Assembly: GCF_026151205.1 (NCBI RefSeq)
Contig: NC_087077.1
Location: 11,134,983 to 11,198,982, forward strand
Direction of reading: 5' to 3'
Origin: Bolinopsis microptera
Lineage: Eukaryota > Ctenophora > Tentaculata > Lobata > Bolinopsidae
Length of the DNA: 64,000 nucleotides
The notes beneath the pieces were generated by a model, which did not search any database, had not been told where the DNA came from, and was given only the letters and a program-made list of their open reading frames with translations. Shown piece by piece: positions 47,565 to 58,100 of the stretch. The position numbers were made by a program, and so were the translations under genes. Every line of letters begins with the position of its first letter. Positions within the stretch are counted from its first letter, which is position 1.

Positions 47565-48330
47565 TTAGCAAAATGTGCATTTGTAGTTTTGACGCAAGAA
47601 AATGGAACTGTTTAGAAATCATTGACAAAATTTACCACCCGCACTTTTCTAATAGACGATGCTAAATTAATGTAATAATGTACATACAAAATCTCAAAAA
47701 AATGTAATTTAAGTAGACTTAACGGATAATTTAATTTTCTGGTAAAGTGTTTTGGCTCTGGACAGAGCTGTTATATAGCTGTGACGGGGTATCCACTTTC
47801 TACAAGTTGAAATTTTTCTTTAAAAACTTAAGTATAATAGCATGGCCAACAAATGTGGGACCCCGTAACTTACTGCATTGATAGTTGCACTATCATGATA
47901 GGCTTCTAAAATTTTCGAACATCTTCAACTTCATTTTGGAAAGTTTATAAATGATTTGAGGTGAAAGACGATGACACCAACTATGAAATATCATTCACCC
48001 AGTTAAATTTTATAAATGCTCCTTAAAATCACATCCCTCAAGCTCTCAGTAGTCAGTACGCGACGCCCGGGCCGGGCCGTTGCGTCGGCGTCATAATTTC
48101 TCTTAAAAACAATGTCAAAAGATTGTCGACCACACACCCAGCACCACGTGTTGGGTCTACCTCTCCTGGGCCCTGGTATTACACCAGTAACACCTAGTAA
48201 CACCAGGCAACACCCTAGTAACACCTAGTAACACCAGGTAACACCCTAGAGGGGTCACGTGGGCTCCCATTTGGTGCTGGGGGTGGAGTTTCCCTTCCTT
48301 TTGACTTGTTGCTTCTTAGACTCTGACGTA
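47565..48330 (+). repeat. Duplicated upstream block, copy A
   Basis: This block matches 53095-53860. Best conserved are GGCTCTGGACAGAGCTGTTA near 47755, AACAATGTCAAAAGATTGTC near 48109 with the following CACACACCCA and CACGTG E-box, and a short TAACACCTAG minisatellite (48180-48230). Copy A lies directly upstream of the gene at 48579, so it may carry that gene's promoter. No retroviral genes lie between the copies, so the LTR reading is weak. Confidence 0.75.
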
Positions 48331-48520
48331 ATATTTCTTTAGTGAGTGAAGATAAATTTTACGGCATATTATATATGTGATTGTGATGAATATAAGATTA
48401 GAATAATATACCTTTTTATGTGCGTCTGAATTTCAATTTTTGGGTTTCATTGTTCTACTTGCAGACTGTTATCTTATTTTAATTATCATTAAAAGTGTAT
48501 CTCTTTTAATGAAGCGGCCT

Positions 48521-48556
48521 CGTGTTAAGGTTACAATATTATGTAACCTTAACACG
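48521..48556. repeat. Hairpin, 15-bp arms, just upstream of member 3
   Basis: Arms CGTGTTAAGGTTACA (48521-48535) and its exact inverse (48542-48556) are separated by 6 bp. It sits about 22 bp before the first in-frame ATG of the downstream gene, in its likely 5' UTR or just before a splice acceptor (TTCTAG). Confidence 0.85.
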
Positions 48557-48578
48557 GTACGCTCTAACTTCTAGGAGT

Positions 48579-49681
48579 ATGCTAAGTCCTGAACAGATAA
48601 AGCAAGCTTACCGATTAGCATACGAGTCCACCATACTCCAAGCTGAACTCAAAGATTTAGGTGGAGAAGCAATGGAACGTCTTTTGGCTGACAGACCGTG
48701 CAAAACGGAGGCGGAGTTACACAAGTGCACGTGGCTAAGGAGGAGGCGCGAGAAGAAGAGAAGAGTTGACGAGATGTGGACCTACCCGCCGGATTGGGGA
48801 GGGTCAGGTGCTCAGTCCCCCGCCAGTTTGACCGAATCAGAAGATGAGGCACTCGTGCTGGAACATTCTGATGATGAGGAAGAATGTGAAAGTGAGGAAG
48901 AATGTGAAAGTGAAGAAGAACAGGAAGTAAGTTTAGTTGGATACAAAAATTGCTTTTGTGGCTTCTCTTTTAACTTATTCACTTACAATAGTATCTATCA
49001 AATTCTAATGCAAAAATGTATCATTCGATAAAATGGTTATTCAATTGATTGAGTACTGTAGATACTAGATATTATAGTAAATTAGTATTGAAAAATTATA
49101 TTTATGTCACAACCATCTTTCAACTCGTCTCTCAAGCTAGATATTACTCCTGTTTAAAACAATTCCGTTATATTTCAGACCGAACCTACGTTTGATGCAA
49201 GCAAAGAACAGCTAAACCACAGTATCGTAGATGATACCGACCATGGCCATGGTCGGTATCATCTACAATACTGTGGTGAGCCCCCTCACTCGGAGGAAGT
49301 TACCGAGCCCCTGTGCTCGGAGGAAGTTACCAAGCCCCTGCGTTCGGAGGAAGTTTCTGAGCCCCCTCAATCAGAGGAAGTTTCTGAGCCCCCGCGCTCG
49401 GAGGTAGATACCAAGCCCCTGCGCTCGGAGGTATTTATCATTCGAAAAAAAAATGGTTATTCAATTGATTGATTACTGTCTATATGGTAAATTGAAATTC
49501 AAAACTTTATTTATGTCACAACCTTCTTTCAACTCTCAAGCTAGATATTACTCCAGTTTAAAATAATTGTGTTATATTTCAGATTGAACCCGTACTTGAT
49601 GCAAACGAAGAACAGCCAAACCACAGTATCGTAGATGATACCAACCATGGTATCATGCTTCTGCAGGAGACCCACCAATAA
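48579..49681 (+). CDS. Unknown acidic protein, LxDLG motif member 3
   Basis: Exons 48579-48926, 49179-49430 and 49583-49681 join in phase and end at TAA, giving about 232 residues. The N-terminal region holds the LxDLG motif (48636-48686; LQAELKDLGGEAMERLL), then a basic cluster (RRRREKKRR), then a strongly acidic Ser/Glu tract (SDDEEECESEEE). Exon 2 has about five 9-residue repeats of the type EPLCSEEVT (27 bp each, 49277-49430). Exon 3 is a diverged tandem copy of the start of exon 2: both hold NHSIVDDT, and their preceding introns match. The ATG at 48579 follows a TTCTAG acceptor, so an upstream exon is possible. The mix of basic and acidic blocks suggests a nuclear or nucleic-acid-associated protein, which is inference only. 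Confidence 0.6.
49013..49660 (+). repeat. Tandem intron-plus-exon duplication
   Basis: The segment from about 49016 to 49260 (intron end plus exon 2 start) recurs at about 49432-49660 (intron end plus exon 3). Shared landmarks are ATGGTTATTCAATTGATTGA, CTCAAGCTAGATATTACTCC, and the exon text CCACAGTATCGTAGATGATA. A third, exon-only remnant (TTGATGCAAACGAA) occurs at about 51074, before the second minisatellite block. Confidence 0.85.
49217..49276. repeat. 60-bp near-perfect palindrome in a coding exon
   Basis: Two 30-bp arms (49217-49246 and 49247-49276) meet with no spacer at CCATGG/CCATGG and differ at a single position. It lies in exon 2 of the LxDLG member 3 gene and stays in frame. The sister exon at 49583 has only one arm plus a short inverse stub, so the palindrome arose after or during the exon duplication. 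Confidence 0.9.
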
Positions 49682-49794
49682 ACTGAGTTATCGAGAGTCG
49701 AGACCCACAGAGACACGTAAATCAAAAATGAAGGTGGTTTGACATTATTATCAGACACTGTCGAATCTGGTCGCAAAGATTGCCATGGCCAGAT

Positions 49795-51075
49795 TCGACG
49801 CTCAAATAGGGAGAAAACGAATTTATGGAGAAACTGAATTTATCGCTCTTAGGGAGATACCAACTCCCACCCACGAAGGGAGAGACTGAGCTCGGAATCT
49901 CCTATGAACGAAGGGAGGAGGGACCGAGCTCCCATGCACGAAATCAGGAGGGACCGAGCTCCCATGCACAAAGGGAGGAGGGACCAAGCTCCCACGCACG
50001 AAGGCAGGATGGACCAAGCTCTCACGCACGAAGGCAGGATGGACCGAGCTCCCATGCACAAAAGGAGGAGGGACCAAGCTCCCACGCACTCAGCAAAGGC
50101 GGAGTTTTCATGCTCTTAACAAAGGCGGAGTTTTCACACTCAACAAAGGCGCAGTTTTCACGCTCTCAACAAAGGCAGAGTTTTCACGCACTCAACAAAG
50201 GCGCAGTTTTCACGCTGTGGACAAAGGCGGAGTTTTCACGCTCTCAACAAAGGCAGAGTTTTCACGCTCTCAACAAAGGCGGAGTTTTCACGCTCTCAAC
50301 AAAGGCAGAGTTTTCACGCTCTCAACAAAGGCGGAGTTTTCACGCTCTCAACAAAGGCGCAGTTTTCACGCTCTCAACAAAGGCGCAGTTTTCACGCACT
50401 CAGCAAAGGCGGAGTTTTCACGCTGTGGAAAAAGGCGGAGTTTTCACGCTCTCAACAAAGGCAGAGTTTTCACGCTCTCAACAAAGGCGGAGTTTTCACG
50501 CTCTCAACAAAGGCGCAGTTTTCACGCTCTCAACAAAGGTGCAGTTTTCACGCACTCAGCAAATGCGGAGTTTTCACGCACTCAGCAAAGGCGCAGTTTT
50601 CACGCTCTCAACAAAGGCGCAGTTTTCACGCTCTCAACAAAGGCGCAGTTTTCACGCACTCAGCAAAGGCGCAGTTTTCACGCTCTCAACAAAGGCGCAG
50701 TTTTCACGTTCTCAACAAAGGCGCAGTTTTCACGCTCTCAATAAAGGCGCAGTTTTCACGCTCTCAACAAAGGCGCAGTTTTCACGCACTCAGCAAAGGC
50801 GCAGTTTTCACGCTGTGGACAAAGGCGGAGTTTTCACGCTCTGGACAAAGGCGGAGTTTTTACGCTCTCAACAAAGGCAGAGTTTTCACGCTCTGGAGTC
50901 TGGACAAAGGCAGAGTATTCACGCTCTTAACAAAGGTGGTGTCTTCACACTATATAGTAGTGTTGAAAGTATTAAAAACCATTTAAAAGAGGTGTTTTCT
51001 ATGGGTACTCGAACGAAGAGTTTTGTGGGAGTCGCCAATTTCGTTCAACAAAGGCAGAGTTTTCACGCCACTTGA
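49795..51075 (+). repeat. Minisatellite complex, copy 1 (30-bp then 26-bp units)
   Basis: Starts with a unique leader (GGGAGAAAACGAATTTATGG), then about six 30-bp units with GACCGAGCTCCCATGCACGA (49913-50093), then about thirty 26-bp units of the type CTCTCAACAAAGGCGGAGTT (50095-50930), with GGCGCAG and GGCAGAG variants. All three forward frames are open because the unit has no stop and 26 is not a multiple of three, so the long predicted protein (cycle of 26 residues with RSFHALNKG) is likely an artefact. The block ends with CGCCAATTTCGTTCAACAAA near 51032. Confidence 0.95.
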
Positions 51076-51379
51076 TGCAAACGAAAAACCGACAAAGGCG
51101 TGTTCCAAAGTCTCCAGAGACGTTTATCTAAAGATAATTGCGGTGCACCCTATGGTGGTCTAAACAAACACCTAGGTACATAGCAAATTTGCAAATCAAG
51201 GACCAGTGCATGTCCTATGTGCAGAAATGAAGATGAGACTGTCTTGCACTTTCTCATCTTCTATTTTTTTAAAGACGTGTTCTCTGCAGGTCCGAAGAGA
51301 TATTGAGTTCCCAATCTCAAAGAGAGACGGAGATATTATGCCAATTCAGTTTAATATTGAACGTAAATTATACTGATTT

Positions 51380-52860
51380 TGCTTCTGTAGGAGATCCACC
51401 AATGAACTAACCAAGCTCCCACGCTCAAATTGGGAGAAAACGAATTTAAGGAGAAACTGGATTTATCGCTCGAAGGGAGATCCCGACCCCCACCCACAAA
51501 GGGAGAGACTGAGCTCGGTATCTCCTATGAACGAAGGGAGGAGGGACCAAGCTCCCATGCACGAAGGCAGGAGGGACCGAGCTCTCACGCACAAAGGCAG
51601 AGTTTTCACGCTCTCAACAAAGGAGGAGTTATCACGCACTCAGCAAAGGCGGAGTTTTCACGCTCTCAACAAAGGCGGAGTTTTCACACTCTCAATAAAG
51701 GCGGAGTTTTCACGCTCTCAACAAAGGCGGAGTTTTCACACTCAACAAAGGCGGAGTTTTCACGCTCTCAACAAAGGCGGAGTTTTCACACTCTCAATCA
51801 AGGCGGAGTTTTCACGCTCTCAATCAAGGCGGAGTTTTCACGCTCTCAACAAAGGCGAAGTTATCATGCACTTTGCTAAGGCGGAGTTTTCACGCTCTCA
51901 ACAAAGGCGAAGTTTTCACACTCAACAAAGGCGGAGTTTTCACGCTCTCAACAAAGACGGAGTTTTCACGCTCTCAACAAAGGCGGAGTTTTCACGCTTT
52001 CAACAAAGGCGGAGTTTTCACGCTCTTAAAAAAGGCGGAGTTTTCATGCAGTTTGCTAAGGTGGAGTTTTCACGCTGTCAACAAAGGCGGAGTTTTCACG
52101 CTCTCAACAAAGGCGGAGTTTTCACGCTCCGAAGGCGGAGTATTCACGCTCTCAACAAAGGCGAAGTTATCATGCACTTTGCTAAGGCGGAGTTTTCACG
52201 CTCTCAACAAAGGCGGAGTTTTCACACTCAACAAAGGCGGAGTTTTCACGCTCACAACAAAGGCGGAGTTTTCACGCTCTCAACAAAGGCGGAGTTTTCA
52301 CGCTCTCAACAAAGGCGAAGTTATCATGCACTTTGCTAAGGCGGAGTTTTCACGCTCTCAACGAAGACGGAGTTTTCACGCTCTCAACAAAGGCAGAGTT
52401 TTCATGCAGTTTGCTAAGGTGGAGTTTTCACGCTGTCAACAAAGGCGGAGTTTTCACGCTCTCAGCAAAGACGGAGTTTTCACGCTCTCAACAAAGGCGG
52501 AGTGTTTACGCTCTCAACAAAGGCGGAGTTTTCACGCTTTCAACAAAGGCAGAGTGTTCACACTCTCAGCAAAGGCGGAGTTTTCACACTATTAACAAAG
52601 TTAAAGGCGGCGGAGTTTTCACACTCAATAAAGGCGGAGTTTTCACAAACAAAGGGTTATGTGGAAGTCGCCAATTTCGTTCAACAAAGGCAGAGTTGTC
52701 ACGCTCTCAACAAAGGCGGAGTTTTCACGCACTCAACAAAGGCGTAGTTTTCACGCTCTCAACAAAGGCAGAGTTTTTACGCCCTCAACAAAGGTGGATT
52801 TTTTATGATCTCAACTAAGGCAGAATTTTCACGCTTTCAGCAAAGGTGGAGTTTTCACTT
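51380..52860 (+). repeat. Minisatellite complex, copy 2
   Basis: Repeats the layout of copy 1: the sequence GAGATCCACCAATGAACTAA, a leader at 51427 (GGGAGAAAACGAATTTAAGG), a few 30-bp units, then about forty-five 26-bp units to 52860, including the shared marker CGCCAATTTCGTTCAACAAA at about 52666. Here a GCACTTTGCTAAGG variant recurs (51870, 52173, 52330), showing secondary block duplication. The whole complex was therefore duplicated as a unit of about 1.6 kb. Confidence 0.92.
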
Positions 52861-53094
52861 TCTCAACGAAAACCTTGGGCCTTGGCTCGTTGTCAAAAAG
52901 AATTTGATCGCAAATGGAATCTATTAACCTCTCTGAGTCTCTGGTTTAAAAGGAAAAAGTGTAAGGTAGACTGCAGTGATAGTTGATTTTTATGTACGTA
53001 ATTATTATTCTTTTCTCTGTCAATGTTGAGTTTAAACTTTGCATTCTTTCGATATTTTAATGAACTGTCCAGAATTGATTTACTAGTGTATTTA

Positions 53095-53860
53095 ATATCG
53101 TTAGTTTTATCCGTTAGCCAAACGTATGATTGTACTCAAATACTGTTTCAAATATGAAATATCAAATCAAAGTTACCTCTATAAAAACGGATAAAACTTA
53201 ACTTATTCGAGCATAAAAGTAATTAGTAGTTTGGGCATGAGCAACTTAGTGATCTTGTTAAATATCCCGGCTCTGGACAGAGCTGTTAGAGCAGTTACTG
53301 AGGTGCCCACTTTCCAGTAGTTGACCTTTTTTTCCAAAAATTGAAAAGAAGGATACAAAATGTGGGCGCCTCTGTACTGCATTGATGCTTTCCTGAAAAA
53401 TTATCGGCTTTTATCCCTGCTTTTATCATTTATTAAAACATCTGTTGAATATTTGAGCTGACACACAATGACACCACTTGTGGTCTAAGATACAAATTAA
53501 CTCAAAGCTCCCTAAAATAATGTCCCACCCCTCTCAGAAAATGCAATGTATTAATGACTTGAGCTGAAAGAAGATTGTACACCATCTGTGAAATGAGTCA
53601 AATTTTTTAACGCTGCATAAAATCACATCCCTCCGCGCCGTACGCAAACAATGTCAAAAGATTGTCGACCACACACCCATCACCACGTGTTGGGTTAACT
53701 TCTACTGGGCCCTGGTATTACACCAGGTAACACCCTAGTAACACCTAGTAACACCTAGTTACACCCTAGAGGGGTCATATGGGCTCTCATTTGGTGGTGG
53801 GTGTGGAGTTTTCCCTCCTTTTGACTTGTTGCTTCTTAAACTCGTATCTCTGACGTCATT
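53095..53860 (+). repeat. Duplicated upstream block, copy B
   Basis: Direct repeat of 47565-48330, with the same order of landmarks (GGCTCTGGACAGAGCTGTTA near 53268, AACAATGTCAAAAGATTGTC near 53647, E-box CACGTG, TAACACC repeats, CCTTTTGACTTGTTGCTTCT near 53816). The two copies bracket the LxDLG member 3 gene and the minisatellites. No fourth gene follows copy B that I can see. Confidence 0.75.
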
Positions 53861-55138
53861 GTATTCTTTCTGTTACATGACGCGTGATTTCAAATGACCC
53901 ATGACACTGGGAACACTAAACCTGAGTAGCGATAATAAGTATCTATTTGAGTCTTAATTTCTATTTTTAGGTTATTCAGTTCCGTTTAATTCGTTATCAC
54001 TTTAAATCAGGATAAGACTGAGTGACGTCAAATAAAATACCGCACAGAGGCCAGGCTTAAATATAGTTCTACGCTTGACAAAGGTTACTCTGCTGAAACA
54101 GATACTATAAATAGCACTGATTTATGAGAGGTCTAAATTATCAGATGTTGCTCGACACTTTACAAAGATCTAGGCTCTTCAAGGTGGTGACTTAATGTAC
54201 ATTTTACTTTTTACGTCACAATATTTGGCAATACGCCAAGACAAACCTTGTTACATTATGTTGTTCTGGCTAGGTAAAATTGAACTGATCAAAACATTCG
54301 CTAGTAATAAATTTCTCGACACATACATATTATATATAGTGACGAATGATCTAAAACGATGTTTTATTCCTTCAAATTTCTGTTACCTTATTCTTGGAAT
54401 ATTGACAAAATATAGCGAGGTCGTGTTAGGGTCTAGGGATCGTTTACATATTAGGTAGTCCAGATTCCCCCTCCATACGCCACTTTACGCAGATATTGTG
54501 TAGAAGTAACACTGCTTTTCCACCCCCCCCTAGGTTTGGCTTACGTAATATAATATGTATGAATGATCCTTCCTTAAGATTACAGTACGTATGATACTTT
54601 TCTCTCGGCTATTAGCTAATGATTATGTTATTTAAAATTGGCACTTAAATAATAATAAATGGGAATAATGTCTATTTTGTCTGAAGATCGTTATAAACTT
54701 ATTTTCCCTTTGAAAATACTCGTTTCATTGTTTATCAATTATCATGTGATCACAGCAGCAGCTCTTACATGCAGCTTAAACATTATGTAAATAATAAACT
54801 CTCGAATTTGCGCAATTCAAGAAAGTGTATTGACTATTGATCGAATTTCACCAGTAAGTGAGTGTGTACAGTGTACACGCAATACCTACGCTATAGTGCA
54901 CTGTTATACAAATTAGAATGTGGTAATTATACTCAAACAAGACTGAAGACAGTACAATACATAATGTAATTCCAAGTATTGAGGCAATACTTCCTCAAAT
55001 GTTTGCACCGATATTTCAGTACGCACTTTCTTACTCAGTTCTCTTTTGTTTTAATATAATACCCAGCTCAGTATACTTGCTTTGTGTTTATTCTAACAAT
55101 AATACGTTCAGTGTTAGGGCAAAGTTCTGATATAGAGT
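53861..55138. other. Intergenic DNA before TECR
   Basis: AT-rich DNA without a supported exon. It contains one degraded MITE-like pair of termini (about 54435-54572: GGGATCGTTTACATATTA and the inverse near ATGTATGAATGATCC), probably related to the Harbinger-like element at 45480. The TECR promoter should lie here. Confidence 0.4.
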
Positions 55139-58100
55139 ATGAAGGCAAGTTACTTTATTTTTACTTTATTAGTTATTACCTTGACTTTGTTATTACCTTG
55201 ACTTTGTTTATAATTCCGGTTGTGTTCGCTGATTTAGAAATAATGTTTCTAACTGTGATCACAGGACATTAATTATTCGTTATCTAGAAAATCTAGAGAT
55301 TAGATCACAAGTTCTTTCGATTTTGGGCTTTTCTAACTATGTGTGTGTACTGTGTGACTCTACTACTAGTTGCTACTCAACGTAACAGTTTACACTTTAC
55401 AGTCAACATCACAGTAGTTCCTGACACGCCATAAGAAACACTCTCCCCTTTAGATCGAACTAGCTCACGGTAAAACAGGGAAGACGTTGTTAACAGTCGA
55501 TGTGACAAAAGAAGACTCAATCCTGGATGTCAAGAAGAAGCACATTAAAGAAAGTAAGTTATCTCAATTCTTGTATTATAGTCTTATATTATTCTAAAAC
55601 TAGTAAGCTCCGAAAACTGAAGACACAAATTTTGTGTTCTTCTTCAAAGCTGCCCTCAGCGAATCATGTCTACTAATTAATTTTTTGTAATCGATTTAAT
55701 CAAGTGATGAAATATGTGTTAATTTATGAATCACTCAGCTATATATTTATCTCACAACTCCCCAGAAACACACCTGTACCCCTCGAGAATCTGCTACAAA
55801 CTCTCACTGAAAGATAAAGCTCTGACAGATGACGTTAAGATTGGTGACATAGAAACTTTAACCGACGGATCTGTTCTCTACTTCAAAGATTTAGGTTTGG
55901 TTGTGTTTTTGCAGACTGTTAGTCTTTCTTGTACACTCACAGTTATTTAAATAGATTATTATGGTGAGATCATGCGACTTATGAATATATATGTTGGAGA
56001 CGTATCTAACTCTGATAATTATATCGTCTTGTTACAAGACTGTCAAGCAACCAGTTGGAAAAACTCCAAAATCACGCCCTGAAAGTGATCCAGTGATGTA
56101 ACAGTGTAAGGGCGAGGTTTTGGCGCCTTTCCAGGTTTTGAATATATGCGTATTTAGCTATTGTGCTCGACTCTTTAGTCATCATGTAATCTGAGGACAG
56201 AAGTTGCGCAATGAAATAGTGATGATTTACACAATTTCACATGAATTGTACGTTAAGTTTGAATAAGAAACTCACACTGACTAATGCTGATTAGCAAGGA
56301 TTGAACTTAACATCAAATTAGCGACATGCGGCTGACTCGTGTTGACACGGTTTATCTCTAAACTTCACTATCACCACCTCATTTCAGGACCGCAGATTGG
56401 GTGGGCCACGGTATTTATAGCAGAATACACAGGACCAATATTCGCATACCTGATATTCTACTTCAGTAGAAATTGTAGCTGGATTTACCCGGACAGCGAG
56501 GGAGCCCCTCACAACACAGTACAAAAGTAGGTTTTATAGGAGGTTTCAAACTTTCTATTTATAGCTGCTAGAGTGTGGAGATGACAGAACATCTTCCTAC
56601 TACTAGGAGCATGGGACCGTCGTGTAACTGTTATTTGAATATGCACTTAAATTATTATCTCAATATTGTCAGAAGTTGAGCAGTTTTGTCTCGAAAAACA
56701 AGCAAGAAGATTCTAGAAACGTTTAAAGATAAATATTTCAGTTTGGCATGTGCGTGTTACGTTGGACACTACATTAAGAGAGTACTTGAGACGATATTTA
56801 TCCACCGGTTCAGTAAGGGCACTATGCCCATTGGAAACCTGTTTAAAAACTGTACCTATTACTGGTAAGTTAGGTGTTGTTTGTCTTCTTGGAAATTAGC
56901 AGTTCCTTTTTATAATGTCTTATCTTAATAGAATGTCTTATCATCTAGGGTGCGGCACTGCGGCTGTCCTATGTATGTAATATGTACCATAGAAAACACC
57001 CGGCCCTATGAAGTAACTTTTCCATTCTACAAATACATATTGTGATCATGTGATTTTATCGTTATCGAGGGAGTCATACTCATGTCATTATCGTTCCTCA
57101 GAATTCCTGATAAACAAAGCTCTAACTTTCGTTTAGATAGATTTTATCGGACTTATTCGGTTATGTCCAGCTCCTAAGCCGGGCCGATCTGAGCTTTATC
57201 AATCACGTGATCAGTCACGTGATAATATTACCTGGTCACGTTATGTGACTATAATAGCTCCGCTATGACTACAGCTCCGCGCTATTACCTATTACATTGG
57301 ATATTGTGAACCACGGATTATAACTGAAGCTAACAATTGAATAATTAGCCGGGTTTTAAGAAATTTGGAAGCGATTCAGTGAGACACGTGGAGCTACAAA
57401 TGATGGTTCTCCGCTTTGCAAATTTCCATATTTGGCACTTTACTCAGACTTTCTACTCATAAGTCAAAATCACCTGATACTAAGTCTCACCACCACGAAG
57501 CGTCTGTTGTCCAATTCTATCCCATTCTTTCCGGAGCTGAGTTTGTCAAAGAATGCAACCCTACGGAAATAGAAGCATTCTTACAGCTCCAAGTTTACAG
57601 AACAACTGATAGATCACAGTTGCACTCCTGTTTTCGAGTGGCGGACCGAATTCCTAACCCTTTTCCTATTCGTAGTTATAAGGCGCTCGGGATCGGGTCG
57701 AGATTCGGTCCGATTAAAGTTTAAACCTATTGAAATCTTTTTTAAATCTTTCATCATGATGATTTTTCATTTTACCCCAATGATTTAATTTTCAGGGGTT
57801 TCTCTTCACTTATATCCTATTTCATCAACCATCCTCTCTACACTGTGCCAAGTAAGCTTTGTTTGTTTATAGAACCCGTCCCCAATCTCGTAAATTGGAA
57901 AATTAATAAAATCAATACTGAGTGTGAATACGGGTGGTACCTGCAAGTGTATTTAATCATTAGGCATTTAGGGTTCTGTAAAACTGCAGTTTAAGTCCTG
58001 CTTTTGCACTCCTCTCCTTTGCAACTGTGCAGCTCACTGCTCAGTTTCGCTTTCGGTTAGCAAACTCATTAATATGAGTTTCTCAATGCAAATATGTAGT

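Noticed and set aside
49825-51075. 416-codon frame through the 26-bp array as a secreted repeat protein
   Set aside because: All three forward frames are equally open and give the same cyclic peptide, so there is no sign of selection for one frame. Kept only as a repeat and a finding.
47565-53860. LTR retrotransposon with the direct repeats as LTRs
   Set aside because: No gag, protease, reverse transcriptase or integrase lies between the repeats; the interior holds a spliced gene and minisatellites, and no primer-binding site was evident.
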